A stretch of 64,000 nt of DNA from Prochlorococcus sp. AG-363-P08 (GTDB taxonomy: Bacteria; Cyanobacteriota; Cyanobacteriia; PCC-6307; Cyanobiaceae), in assembly GCA_003278195.1 (NCBI GenBank), contig QCGE01000003.1:62001-126000 (forward strand). The letters are read 5' to 3'. Under the pieces are notes generated by a model. It had not been told where the DNA came from, ran no database searches, and saw only the letters and a list, made by a program, of their open reading frames with translations. Shown piece after piece: positions 1 through 8,689 of the stretch. The position numbers and the translations under genes were made by a program. The first letter of the stretch is position 1. Each line of letters opens with the position of its first letter.

Positions 1-1376
1 CTTACTTAAATAAGATCAGACATAGCCCTCCTCTACAGTTTTTGACTGACAGTGTTGAGGAAAGCGTAAAAAATCTTCCATTTATGGGAGGCGAGCTTCC
101 TGCCGAGCTCAAGTCAATCAAAGGAAGCATGCGAAGACTCGCAGTGCCAAAACTGGGCGCTGTTTTCGAAGAGCTTGGATTTACATATATGGGTCCAGTA
201 GATGGACATGATATTGCTGAAATGAAACGTTCTTTTGAGGCAGCTCATCGATTAGGAAGCCCCGTTTTAGTTCATGTATTAACTACAAAAGGAAAAGGTT
301 ATCCATATGCAGAAGCAGATCAGGTTGGTTATCACGCACAGTCAGCATTTGATCTCACAACTGGAAAATCAATTCCTTCTAATAGTCCCAAACCGCCTAG
401 TTACAGCAAAGTTTTTGGCCAAACATTGGTCAAGATCTGCCAAGATGACCCTTTGGTTGTTGGTATTACAGCAGCAATGGCAACAGGTACAGGACTTGAC
501 TTGTTGCAAAAAGCTGTACCTAAGCAATATGTAGACGTAGGAATTGCTGAACAACACGCAGTTACTCTTGCTGCTGGTATGGCCTGTGAAGGCCTAAAAC
601 CTGTTGTTGCTATTTACAGCACTTTTTTGCAGCGTGCATATGACCAGGTGATTCATGATGTTGGTATTCAAAACCTTCCTGTAACTTTTGTTTTAGATAG
701 AGCAGGCATAGTTGGTGCTGATGGACCCACTCATCAAGGCCAATATGACATTAGTTATTTACGGGCTGTTCCTAATTTCACAGTAATGGCGCCGAAAGAT
801 GAAGCTGAGCTTCAAAAAATGCTAGTTACATCCCTTGAGCATCCAGGCCCTTGTGCCTTAAGGATCCCAAGGGGATCTGGAGCAGGTGTTCCATTAATTG
901 AAGAGGGCTGGGAATCATTAAAGATTGGTAGGGGAGAAATTCTTATAGAAGGAGATGATCTTTTAATTGTTGCTTATGGTTCAATGGTTCAACCAGCAGT
1001 TCAAACATCAAAATTGCTAGGTGAATTTGGTATCAACTCAACAGTTATAAATGCAAGATTTCTGAGACCATTGGATCAAGCTTTGATTAATCCATTAGCA
1101 AGACGCATTGGTAAAGTTGTGACAATGGAAGAGGGTGCTTTAGCAGGCGGTTTTGGATCTGCTGTTATTGAATCACTTGTAGATCAAGATATTCATGTAA
1201 GGACCCTACGGATTGGAATCCCAGATAAGCTTGTTGATCATGCCAGTCCTCAGCAAAGTAAGGATTCCTTGGGATTAACTCCATCACAAATGAGAGAAAA
1301 GATTATTGAATTCTTCCAGTACAATACAAATATAGTTTCAAACACCTCTAACCAGCCCTTAAATACAAAATTATAA
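1..1376 (+). CDS. dxs: 1-deoxy-D-xylulose-5-phosphate synthase, 3' part
   Basis: This is the C-terminal two thirds of DXS, the thiamine-diphosphate enzyme that condenses pyruvate and glyceraldehyde 3-phosphate in the first step of the MEP isoprenoid pathway, which feeds carotenoids, chlorophyll phytyl chains and quinones. The reading frame is open from base 3, so the gene begins upstream of the window; a TTG at 42 is internal and not a start. Visible landmarks are GPVDGHD, the transketolase-type pyrimidine-binding region with the conserved acid in [13 protein letters not shown], the [15 protein letters not shown] segment, and a C-terminal transketolase domain with [12 protein letters not shown]. 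The stop codon abuts the TTG start of the next gene with no spacer, which implies cotranscription and probably coupled translation. Confidence 0.97.
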   Translation, partial: YLNKIRHSPPLQFLTDSVEESVKNLPFMGGELPAELKSIKGSMRRLAVPKLGAVFEELGFTYMGPVDGHDIAEMKRSFEAAHRLGSPVLVHVLTTKGKGYPYAEADQVGYHAQSAFDLTTGKSIPSNSPKPPSYSKVFGQTLVKICQDDPLVVGITAAMATGTGLDLLQKAVPKQYVDVGIAEQHAVTLAAGMACEGLKPVVAIYSTFLQRAYDQVIHDVGIQNLPVTFVLDRAGIVGADGPTHQGQYDISYLRAVPNFTVMAPKDEAELQKMLVTSLEHPGPCALRIPRGSGAGVPLIEEGWESLKIGRGEILIEGDDLLIVAYGSMVQPAVQTSKLLGEFGINSTVINARFLRPLDQALINPLARRIGKVVTMEEGALAGGFGSAVIESLVDQDIHVRTLRIGIPDKLVDHASPQQSKDSLGLTPSQMREKIIEFFQYNTNIVSNTSNQPLNTKL

Positions 1377-2594
1377 TTGCGTATTCTCATTGCGGGAGCA
1401 GGTCCCTCTGGCTCAAGACTTGCCAGAAAGCTGTCTAAGAATGGCATAAATGTAATTTTAGTAGATTCTTTAAACTCACCTCATAAGAATGCATTTTCCA
1501 GTGCTGTAGTCCCAAGCGAAGTCCTTTCTAAGTTTTCTATACCTTCTAGTGTTATTTCCGCTAATTGGAACTCCTGGCAGCTTATAGATCCTTACTCTAA
1601 GATTTTTGATTGGGAAGCAAAATGTAATTTAGGAAGCATACTTGACTTTGGTAAACTTCGAGAGTTTTTATGGAAAGAGGCTCAACTATCAGGTGTAGAT
1701 CTACTTCTTGGTTGGAAAGTTATCTCTGTAACTTCTTTTGACTCTTATGCGGAGGTCTTACTTAAAGATCCTCATGGATTTCAATATAAAAGATCAGTTG
1801 ATTGGCTTGTTGATGCAACAGGAAGTAATCGTAGATTTATAGGAAAACCACATGAATCAATAAATTCAGATTATGATCCTTTGTTGAAGGGTGTTGGCTT
1901 AGAGTTTTTGATAAGGACTAATGAGACAGAATTTAGAAAATGGGTTAAAAAAATTACTTTTTTCCTTGGTTCGGAATGGATCCCACATGGTTATGGATGG
2001 GTGTTTCCAATGTCAGATTTCTGTTTGAAAGTTGGCGTTTGTATGCTGCCACCTAACAAATGCGGAAAGATTCCGCCATTAAGTTTTTTTCTGAATAAGC
2101 TCTTACTTAAGACTAAACTTAGTTCCTTTGAAGTGATTGATAAACATGGTGGGGTATTAAGTAGCACAATATCTAGAAGTGAAGCACACGTGAAGCAGCG
2201 AGTTATTGGTGTTGGAGATGCTGTTAGTACTGCAAATCTTTTAGGGGGTGAGGGGATTAGGCATGCATTTAAAAGTGCAGATGTTCTTGCAGAAATACTT
2301 GCAAAGTCTCTAACGGTAGATTCACCTACCAGTGCAATGAAAGATGCAAAAATCGCTTATCTTTATAGTGAAGAGTTAAAAAGAGAATTGGGCTGGAGGT
2401 GGAATCTCTCAGGGAGAATTGCAAAAAAAACCTATTGGCAATTATCAAAGGATAGATCTGATAGGAGAATTTCTAAATTAATTAGAGGTTTAGAAAAAAA
2501 AATGAGCGCTGAAGATATCAGCGCTCTTTTGTTTGATTATCGCTTTGAGCGATACGGATTTCGCTTATTGCCCTATTTAATGGGGTGGAAATAG
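1377..2594 (+). CDS. FAD-dependent oxidoreductase, geranylgeranyl-reductase-like
   Basis: A 405-residue flavoprotein. The N-terminus MRILIAGAGPSGSRLARKL is a Rossmann dinucleotide-binding motif (GxGxxGS). A second family landmark is DATGSNRRFIG near residue 150, and a third is GVGDAVSTANLLGGEGI near residue 280, which matches the FAD-phosphate segment of the geranylgeranyl reductase / p-hydroxybenzoate hydroxylase fold. No N-terminal signal is seen, so it is probably cytosolic or loosely membrane-associated. It starts with TTG directly after the dxs stop, and its neighbour makes isoprenoid precursors, so a prenyl or carotenoid substrate is plausible but not shown. It is not obviously ChlP itself. 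It ends 22 bp from convergent psaK. Confidence 0.8.
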   Translation: MRILIAGAGPSGSRLARKLSKNGINVILVDSLNSPHKNAFSSAVVPSEVLSKFSIPSSVISANWNSWQLIDPYSKIFDWEAKCNLGSILDFGKLREFLWKEAQLSGVDLLLGWKVISVTSFDSYAEVLLKDPHGFQYKRSVDWLVDATGSNRRFIGKPHESINSDYDPLLKGVGLEFLIRTNETEFRKWVKKITFFLGSEWIPHGYGWVFPMSDFCLKVGVCMLPPNKCGKIPPLSFFLNKLLLKTKLSSFEVIDKHGGVLSSTISRSEAHVKQRVIGVGDAVSTANLLGGEGIRHAFKSADVLAEILAKSLTVDSPTSAMKDAKIAYLYSEELKRELGWRWNLSGRIAKKTYWQLSKDRSDRRISKLIRGLEKKMSAEDISALLFDYRFERYGFRLLPYLMGWK

Positions 2595-2616
2595 TCCTTC
2601 CTTAACTGGCCTGCTT

Positions 2617-2883
2617 TTAGAGGACTCCTCTTGAAGCTAGACCCAAAATGGTACCTATACCTAAAACATGTCCAAGGCAGTTTGCAGCTACTACAGAGGC
2701 ATGGCTTAAACCACCAAAATACTGAGAGTTAGGAATCTCAAAGCCTTCGTTTGGTTTAGCGATGTTTGCTCGTGCGATGGCATATGCCAATACGTTACAG
2801 GCGATCATCACTACCGCCACTTTTGGAGACCATGAAAAAGTGGCCGGAGCAGCGGCTGCAGCAGCCAGTAGGGTTGTCATCAT
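2617..2883 (-). CDS. psaK: Photosystem I subunit PsaK
   Basis: An 88-residue hydrophobic protein with the PsaK pattern: a short Ala-rich leader, a first transmembrane helix (VAVVMIACNVLAYAIARANI), a hydrophilic loop that includes the conserved GFEIPNSQYFGGLSHASVVA, and a second helix ending in GIGTILGLASRGVL. PsaK sits at the edge of photosystem I and takes part in antenna attachment. The ATG at 2883 is followed by a second Met codon, and either could be used. It is transcribed toward the preceding flavoprotein gene and lies downstream, on the same strand, of the DUF2499/DUF3593 pair. Confidence 0.95.
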   Translation of the reverse strand: MMTTLLAAAAAAPATFSWSPKVAVVMIACNVLAYAIARANIAKPNEGFEIPNSQYFGGLSHASVVAANCLGHVLGIGTILGLASRGVL

Positions 2884-2953
2884 GAAAATATTGGGGGTAG
2901 TCAGTTCTATTTTCCTCGATAGTTAGCACTTAGGGGCTATGTATTAATTCCTC

Positions 2954-3295
2954 TTAAGAGTTATTTACTAGAGATTTTCCAGCGAATCTTAAAAAACCAA
3001 GTGCTACCAAGGCATCACTAAGGGTGAGGAAGGCTTCTGCTGTTCCATGAAGAGTATCAACATTTGTTAGATCTTCGCCATATGCGAGTTTTGCAACGAT
3101 TGCTAAAAGAATTGTCATTGCAACAAATAAGAGAGTCAATCTGAATCCAATAAGGGATATGCGCGGTATCGCCTTGCTTTTTTGTGCCCAGTACAGAAAG
3201 GCTAAATATGGAAACAGGGAGAGTATAAAAAATGGACTTGGGTCAATAGCACCCAGATAGTCAAGTATTTTTTGGAGTTCTAGAGCATTTGTCAT
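2954..3295 (-). CDS. DUF3593 family membrane protein
   Basis: A 113-residue protein with about three hydrophobic segments (residues near 20-35, 45-65 and 90-105). The sequence fits the DUF3593 family of cyanobacteria and plastids: FILSLFPYLAFLYW near the start, a central LTLLFVAMTILLAIVAKLAYGE segment is split across a helix, and the loop LTNVDTLHGTAEAFLTLSD is strongly family-like. Its function is unknown. The ATG overlaps the stop of the upstream DUF2499 gene by 4 bp (ATGA), which argues for translational coupling and a shared complex. Its nearness to psaK suggests thylakoid work, but that is inference. Confidence 0.85.
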   Translation of the reverse strand: MTNALELQKILDYLGAIDPSPFFILSLFPYLAFLYWAQKSKAIPRISLIGFRLTLLFVAMTILLAIVAKLAYGEDLTNVDTLHGTAEAFLTLSDALVALGFLRFAGKSLVNNS

Positions 3296-3594
3296 GCTTT
3301 AATCTCCTCGTTTTTTAAAAGATTCAATGCTGCAGCGGCCAGACAGCAGTTCCCGAGAGTAGTTAGTACCGATTGAATTAAAACCAATCCTTTTAATGAA
3401 TCTGGATTATCGAAGATGTGCCAGATTATTGCTGCCATTGCACTGGCAAGGTTTGGCAGCATTGCCAGTGCAAGCCAGGCAAAAGCAGGATTACGATTGG
3501 AAATGCCCCAACGGCTTATCAATACAATTGCTAAGGACCACTCGAATAGTGTCGTGACATGTATCCACCAAGTGCCGAGGGAAAGAGCGTGCAA
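3292..3594 (-). CDS. DUF2499 family membrane protein
   Basis: A 100-residue membrane protein of the DUF2499 family, which is confined to cyanobacteria and plastid-bearing eukaryotes. It begins MHALSLGTWWIHVTTLFEW from a TTG codon at 3594; this start is chosen because the family characteristically begins MHALS and no upstream in-frame ATG is present. Other landmarks are AFAWLALAMLPNLASAMAA and IWHIFDNPDSL. Three helices are predicted. Function is unknown. It overlaps the DUF3593 gene by 4 bp, and such pairs recur side by side in cyanobacterial genomes. Confidence 0.87.
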   Translation of the reverse strand: MHALSLGTWWIHVTTLFEWSLAIVLISRWGISNRNPAFAWLALAMLPNLASAMAAIIWHIFDNPDSLKGLVLIQSVLTTLGNCCLAAAALNLLKNEEIKA

Positions 3595-3636
3595 GTCTTC
3601 AGATTGATAGTTAGAGCTTGATCAGGATATCTTCTA

Positions 3637-4725
3637 ATGGATAGTCCTGATGAAAAAGCTTTTTCGTTTCCTCTACAGATTAGAGCGTCAACAGCTCTTT
3701 TATGTGGCTACTATGGTGAGAATAATTTAGGAGATGACCTTTTACTGGATTTACTTCTTAGAAGTCTTCCTAAAAAAATTTCTCCGACTATAACAATTAA
3801 TAATAAACCTAATCGACTAACTTCAACCGAGAATGTAAGCCTAGTAAGAAGGAGAAATATATTTGAGGTGATGCTTACATTAAGTAAAGTAGATTTATTG
3901 ATTTTAGGCGGCGGCACATTACTTCAAGACATAACTAGTTTCAGAAGCTTAGTTTATTATTTATTTATAATAAAATTTGCTGTCATTAACAAAATTCCAG
4001 TAATTTTATGGGCACAGGGTTTTGGACCTTTCAAATCCAAAATAAGTTCTTTTCTTGTTAGATACATTTTGAAAGATGTTCAGCTTATAACTTGGAGAGA
4101 TAATGATTCATTGCAAACAGCAAATCAACTAGGAATTGATATACCTATGTTCTCCGCTCCAGATCCTTTATGGCAATACCCAATAATTCCATGGAACGGT
4201 GGCGGACCAATTACTATTTGTTGGAGTAGAAGCAGGTTCTCCAATAATAAAAATAATTCAAAACTACTATATGCTTTAGAATTATTGTCTGATGAATTAA
4301 GAGTTCCAATCTTATGGCTAGCTTTTCATAAAGAACAAGACTCTATTTTTTTTGAGGAATTATATAAAAGTAATCTCATGAATGCTAGACTTAAATCTAG
4401 AATAATATTTGAGAAAGCAATTGATTATAATTTAGTTAAACAAACATTTAGTGAATCTTCCCTTGTTATACCTATGAGATTGCATGCCTTTATATTAAGT
4501 GTATTAGGTCAATGTCCAACTTCTCCATTAAGTCATGACCCTAAGCTTACCTCTGCTGCAAGATATGTAAATATTCCGTGCATGAATTTAAATAACCTAC
4601 CATCAGCGGAAGAAATATTTACTTTATGGCAAGAATCTATTTTAAATCGAACTAATCCATTCCAGATTAGTAAAATAAGAAAAGATTCATTTCTACATTC
4701 TGGAATCCTTGAAAATATTAGATAG
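3637..4725 (+). CDS. csaB: Polysaccharide pyruvyl transferase CsaB
   Basis: A 362-residue protein of the polysaccharide pyruvyl transferase family, which adds ketal pyruvate to surface or cell-wall glycans; in other bacteria this creates anchors for S-layer proteins. Landmarks are LCGYYGENNLGDDLLLDLL at the N-terminus (a sugar-nucleotide-type glycine motif), LLILGGGTLLQD, ILWAQGFGPFKS, and the C-terminal IPMRLHAFILS. No signal peptide is seen, so it is cytoplasmic. It is transcribed divergently from the DUF2499 gene (42 bp gap) and converges on ggtA. It is not part of the osmolyte operon. Confidence 0.9.
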   Translation: MDSPDEKAFSFPLQIRASTALLCGYYGENNLGDDLLLDLLLRSLPKKISPTITINNKPNRLTSTENVSLVRRRNIFEVMLTLSKVDLLILGGGTLLQDITSFRSLVYYLFIIKFAVINKIPVILWAQGFGPFKSKISSFLVRYILKDVQLITWRDNDSLQTANQLGIDIPMFSAPDPLWQYPIIPWNGGGPITICWSRSRFSNNKNNSKLLYALELLSDELRVPILWLAFHKEQDSIFFEELYKSNLMNARLKSRIIFEKAIDYNLVKQTFSESSLVIPMRLHAFILSVLGQCPTSPLSHDPKLTSAARYVNIPCMNLNNLPSAEEIFTLWQESILNRTNPFQISKIRKDSFLHSGILENIR

Positions 4726-4743
4726 AGCTTTAAACAAATACCT

Positions 4744-4786
4744 AAAGAGATAATAGTATTTTATTATTTAAATATTTATTCTCTTT
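4744..4786. terminator. Weak AT-rich hairpin between csaB and ggtA
   Basis: The arms AAAGAGA (4744-4750) and TCTCTTT (4780-4786) are perfect complements around an AT-rich loop of about 29 bases. The element lies between two convergent genes and runs into the 3' end of ggtA. A shared weak terminator is plausible, but there is no GC-rich stem. Confidence 0.3.
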
Positions 4787-5742
4787 CCAGTTTTTCGATC
4801 AAAGTTAAATTCTTTATCTTTATCCCAACTTATGTTTATTCTTTGGGGAATACAAACATCTGAAGTGCACATCATTCTTAAATTTCCAAGTTTAGTACTT
4901 AATAGAAGAACTTGATTCATTCCATACCATTCCTTAGCAATTAGTTCAGATGGTATTCCATTTGGATCAAATCTAATTTCCTCTGGTCTTATTGCAGTAA
5001 TAATACTTTCCTTCGAGGAAAATGAGTTGATTTTTGGACTGCCAATGAACTTAGAAACAAAGTAAGAGGATGGATTCTGGTAAATCTCTTTTGGTGTTCC
5101 TATTTGCTCTACTTGACCATTATTTAGTATTACTATTTTGGTTGCTAATGCCATTGCTTCATGTTGATCATGAGTTACATATAAAACTGGTTTATTTTGC
5201 TTCAATATTAATGATCTTAACTCAGGTCTTAAGTCCTCTCTTAATTGAGCATCAAGATTACTCATTGGTTCATCTAATAAAAAGAGTAATGGATCTCTTA
5301 GCAGTGCCCTTGCTAATGCAACTCTTTGACGTTGTCCGCCAGATAACATAGAAGGCAAACTATTTTGTTGCTCTTCAAGCTTCATTAATGACAAGATTCC
5401 AGAGGTTCTAATCTTGATTTCCTCTGCTGAAGCGCCTCTAACCGATAGGCCTAATGAAAGATTTTGATGAACAGTTAGATGAGGAAATAGTGCATAACTT
5501 TGAAAAACCATTCCTACTCTTCGTTTCATTGGAGGAGTATTTGTTATATCTACCCCATCTATATAAATATTTCCTTCATCTGGTTTGTCTAGTCCAGCTA
5601 TTAATCTAAGAGTTGTGCTTTTACCACATCCACTAGGCCCTAGTATTGCGGCTATTTCACCATTATTGACTTCAATACTAATATTACGAATAATCCAATC
5701 TCGCTTAATTCTTTTGCCAATGTTGTTGATTGATAATGTCAT
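4768..5742 (-). CDS. ggtA: ABC transporter ATP-binding protein, glucosylglycerol uptake (GgtA-like)
   Basis: A 324-residue ATPase of the MalK/UgpC type. Walker [10 protein letters not shown] lies near residue 36, the signature LSGGQRQRVALARALL near residue 135, Walker B LLFLLDEPMSNLD near residue 155, and the switch His in YVTHDQHEAMALA. A C-terminal TOBE-like region follows but is shorter than in typical MalK proteins of about 360-370 residues. It is the last gene of the ggpS-ggtB-ggtC-ggtD-ggtA operon and its ATG overlaps the ggtD stop by 4 bp. Gene context with ggpS points to osmolyte import (glucosylglycerol and possibly sucrose or trehalose); the substrate is inferred. Confidence 0.87.
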   Translation of the reverse strand: MTLSINNIGKRIKRDWIIRNISIEVNNGEIAAILGPSGCGKSTTLRLIAGLDKPDEGNIYIDGVDITNTPPMKRRVGMVFQSYALFPHLTVHQNLSLGLSVRGASAEEIKIRTSGILSLMKLEEQQNSLPSMLSGGQRQRVALARALLRDPLLFLLDEPMSNLDAQLREDLRPELRSLILKQNKPVLYVTHDQHEAMALATKIVILNNGQVEQIGTPKEIYQNPSSYFVSKFIGSPKINSFSSKESIITAIRPEEIRFDPNGIPSELIAKEWYGMNQVLLLSTKLGNLRMMCTSDVCIPQRINISWDKDKEFNFDRKTGKRINI

Positions 5743-6560
5743 CCTTTTAGCGCTCCTTGTGTTAAACCATTCACAATTTGTTTTTGAAAGACTAAGGTAA
5801 CCATTAAAAGTGGAATAGCACCAATTACAGTAGCGGCTGCATATGCCCCATAAGGTACAGAGTAAACAGATGATCCTGCTAATCGTGCAATTGCGACAGG
5901 AAGTGTTAGTTGCTCAGTCTTACTAAGCCATGTGAGTGCAATTGGGTATTCGTTCCATGAAAAAATAAATACTAATATTGAAGTACTTGATAAAGCTGGC
6001 TTCATTAAAGGTAATAAAACTACTCTAAGTCTTTGTAGCAGATTTAGTCCTTCCATTTTTGCAGCTTCTTCAAGTTCAATAGGTATATCATTTAAGCTCG
6101 ATGAAAGTATCAGTATTGCTAAAGGCATAGATAATGCTGAATATGGCAAGCTTAATAGGAATAGATTGTTGGCAAGGTTATAACTTTTAGCCAGCTCCAG
6201 TAATGCTAGAAATAGAAGTACGTAAGGAAATAAAGCTGTTAACAGTAGGATTGATCTTGTTAAACTACGAAGTTCTTTTCTTAACTTAATTAGCGCGTAC
6301 GAGGCGGGTACCGCTAATAACAAAGTTGTTAATGTTGTATATACACCTAAGAGAGTGCTATTAGTTATATACCTAAAGATGGAAGGGTTTGCAGAAAGTA
6401 CTTGAATATAGTTATCAAGAGTCCATCTATTTAAAGTTGTTCCTATTGGCTCAGTAAGTGATGCTGGTGTACTAAATGATGTATATATTTGCCATATCAA
6501 TGGACTAAGTGACCAAAATAATATTATTGAAATAAATATTTTCCTAGTAGAATTCTTCAT
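5739..6560 (-). CDS. ggtD: ABC transporter permease, MalG type (GgtD-like)
   Basis: A 273-residue inner-membrane permease with about six helices. The cytoplasmic EAA loop is present as ELEEAAKMEGLNLLQRLRVV near residue 160, where it docks on the ATPase. The N-terminal helix FISIILFWSLSPLIWQIYTSF is typical of MalG-like carbohydrate permeases. Its start and stop overlap those of the flanking ggtC and ggtA genes by 4 bp each, so all transporter subunits are probably translationally coupled. Family membership is firm; the solute is inferred from the operon. Confidence 0.87.
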   Translation of the reverse strand: MKNSTRKIFISIILFWSLSPLIWQIYTSFSTPASLTEPIGTTLNRWTLDNYIQVLSANPSIFRYITNSTLLGVYTTLTTLLLAVPASYALIKLRKELRSLTRSILLLTALFPYVLLFLALLELAKSYNLANNLFLLSLPYSALSMPLAILILSSSLNDIPIELEEAAKMEGLNLLQRLRVVLLPLMKPALSSTSILVFIFSWNEYPIALTWLSKTEQLTLPVAIARLAGSSVYSVPYGAYAAATVIGAIPLLMVTLVFQKQIVNGLTQGALKG

Positions 6561-7414
6561 TTCTGTATTGAAATTTTTGTCATTTTAAATATACAATAAA
6601 CAGTTAAGCATCCCATTATAAGTAGTACGAAACTTCCAAGCATGATTGTTGAGCTATAGCCAAAATCTAGAAATCTCATGGCATTTAAATATGCATATAA
6701 CCCAAGACTTTCTGTGCTTCCAGCAGGGCCACCTGAGGTCATTACTTGTATTAAATCAAAGACCCCAAATGCTTGTGCTAATCTAAAAACAACACTTATT
6801 AGAATATAAGGAATTATCATTGGTAATGTTATCTTGTATAGAGCTTTAAACTGTGTTCCTCCTTCTAACTCAAATGCTTCATAAAGATCTTTTGGAATAG
6901 TTTGTAGTCCAGCTAATATAATCAATGCAATGAAAGGAGTTGTTTTCCAGGTATCTGCTATTACTGTAGCAATCCAAGTGATCTTTGGATTGGAAAGTAA
7001 GTTTAGGCTCTCTCCAGTTAGATTATTGTAAATTCTGTCTATTGGACCATATGGAGAATTAAATATCCACCTCCATCCTAGTGCCATAATAGTTGTTGGT
7101 AATGCCCACGGAAGTATAGAAACTGCTCTTATTATTCCTTTTCCTTTAAATGGTTGATTAAGGAACAATGCTATAGCTATAGCTAAAACTAATTCTAAAC
7201 TCACTGACACAAAGGCAAATCTTGATGTCTGTAATACATCTTGCCAAAAGCGTGCATCATTAATTAAACGTGACCAATTTATACCATGGTTAAACTGTGG
7301 AATAAGTCCATTTGCAACAGAGGATGTGTGAAAGCTAATCCAGATATATCTAAGGATTGGATAACCAAAAATGAAGCCTATAAGTATTAATGCTGGCAAT
7401 ATGAGTACTATCAC
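6557..7414 (-). CDS. ggtC: ABC transporter permease, MalF type (GgtC-like)
   Basis: A 285-residue permease with an N-terminal helix (LILPALILIGFIFGYPILRY) and about five further helices. The EAA loop reads DLYEAFELEGGTQFKALYKI near residue 178. The segment LAQAFGVFDLIQVMTSGGP is characteristic of the MalF/UgpA group of carbohydrate importers. It overlaps ggtB by 4 bp upstream and ggtD by 4 bp downstream. It should form the heterodimeric channel with GgtD. Confidence 0.87.
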   Translation of the reverse strand: MIVLILPALILIGFIFGYPILRYIWISFHTSSVANGLIPQFNHGINWSRLINDARFWQDVLQTSRFAFVSVSLELVLAIAIALFLNQPFKGKGIIRAVSILPWALPTTIMALGWRWIFNSPYGPIDRIYNNLTGESLNLLSNPKITWIATVIADTWKTTPFIALIILAGLQTIPKDLYEAFELEGGTQFKALYKITLPMIIPYILISVVFRLAQAFGVFDLIQVMTSGGPAGSTESLGLYAYLNAMRFLDFGYSSTIMLGSFVLLIMGCLTVYCIFKMTKISIQK

Positions 7415-8682
7415 TTTTTATATATCCCTGCTGAGATCATTACTTTTTCTGTATTTTCTTGGGCTTTGTATATTTCTTTTTTGACATCTTTAGAATCTGT
7501 AAATATTGCACTTAAATGTCTTTGTAAGATGTCACTAATTTGAGCATATGCTGCTACCATTGGTCTTGGCTTTGATGCACTTAGTGAAATTCTAAGGTTA
7601 TTTAATATACCATTTTCTTCTGAGTCAGCATAATCATTAAAGACTTTACTTGCTGTAGGTGTATAACCAAATTCTGAATATAATTTCCTTTGCGAATCTT
7701 CATTTGTCAGATACTTTATTACTTCTGCAACTTCATTCTGATGAATTGAACTTTTAGTAATAGCTAGACCCCAACTCCCGAGTGTTGCTGTTTTATTCTC
7801 TTTATTTTCTGCAACCATAGTTGAGACTCCTACCTTGCCTTTTACTTTGCTATCCGCTTTCTGTAATTCTTTCCAGGCATATGGCCAATTCCTCATAAAT
7901 GCTGCATTGCCAGACTTGAAACTTTGAAGAGCCTCAGGTTCAGAAAAGTTAGTAACAGATTTAGGAGTAACTCCTTCTTTGATTAGGTTATTCATCCAGG
8001 TAACTGCTCTTATGTTTGAATTTTCATTTAACTGCACCTTCCCATTCTCATCTATCCATTCACCTCCAAAGCCTGTGATGACTTCCAGAAATACACAACT
8101 AAGCCCTTCATATTGCCTCCCTTGCCAAACGTATCCATATTTGACTTTTCCTTCTTTTTGTAGCTCTTTACTAATTTCTACAAGTTCATATGGTGTATCA
8201 GGTGGTTTCTTCATTAAGTCTGTTCTCCAGTAGAGCATCCCTATATCTGCAACTAATGGCCATCTATATAACACTCCTTTATAAGTATTCCCTCTTTGGG
8301 CCCCTTCTTCTACTTTACTTATTTCATTAGTAGTAAACCATTCATCCAATGGTGTCAACCAACCTGCTTCTACATATTTTGGGAGCCATGTCACGTCCAT
8401 TAAAATGGCATCGTATGGACTTTTCCCAAGTATCAAACTACTTATAGCTAGATCAGAAACAGCCTCTGTTTCCCGCGGACCTCTCGTTATATTGACCTCT
8501 ATCTTTCTTTGGTTCTCTTTATTAAATTGTCTTATAATTTCTCTTGTTGAATCATCAAATGGTGCGGGCATTAGAATATTAACTTTGACTGTATTTTGAT
8601 CAGCTGCCAAACTAACTATCAGCCATGAACTCATGATTAATACAGCTATTAAACCATATAAATATTTTCTTAGCGAGGTCAC
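7411..8682 (-). CDS. ggtB: ABC transporter solute-binding protein (GgtB-like)
   Basis: A 423-residue family-1 extracellular solute-binding protein. The N-terminus has a basic pair, a hydrophobic core (LYGLIAVLIMSSWLIVSLA) and a likely cleavage site after AA near residue 27, so it is exported. No lipobox Cys is seen. The mature part shows binding-protein features such as YDAILMDVTWLPKYVEAGW and LQSFKSGNAAFMRNWPYAW. It begins 7 bp after ggpS, which ties solute uptake to solute synthesis. The likely ligand is glucosylglycerol or a related glucosyl osmolyte; this rests on context and overall resemblance to cyanobacterial GgtB. Confidence 0.85.
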   Translation of the reverse strand: MTSLRKYLYGLIAVLIMSSWLIVSLAADQNTVKVNILMPAPFDDSTREIIRQFNKENQRKIEVNITRGPRETEAVSDLAISSLILGKSPYDAILMDVTWLPKYVEAGWLTPLDEWFTTNEISKVEEGAQRGNTYKGVLYRWPLVADIGMLYWRTDLMKKPPDTPYELVEISKELQKEGKVKYGYVWQGRQYEGLSCVFLEVITGFGGEWIDENGKVQLNENSNIRAVTWMNNLIKEGVTPKSVTNFSEPEALQSFKSGNAAFMRNWPYAWKELQKADSKVKGKVGVSTMVAENKENKTATLGSWGLAITKSSIHQNEVAEVIKYLTNEDSQRKLYSEFGYTPTASKVFNDYADSEENGILNNLRISLSASKPRPMVAAYAQISDILQRHLSAIFTDSKDVKKEIYKAQENTEKVMISAGIYKK

Positions 8683-8689
8683 AATGATT

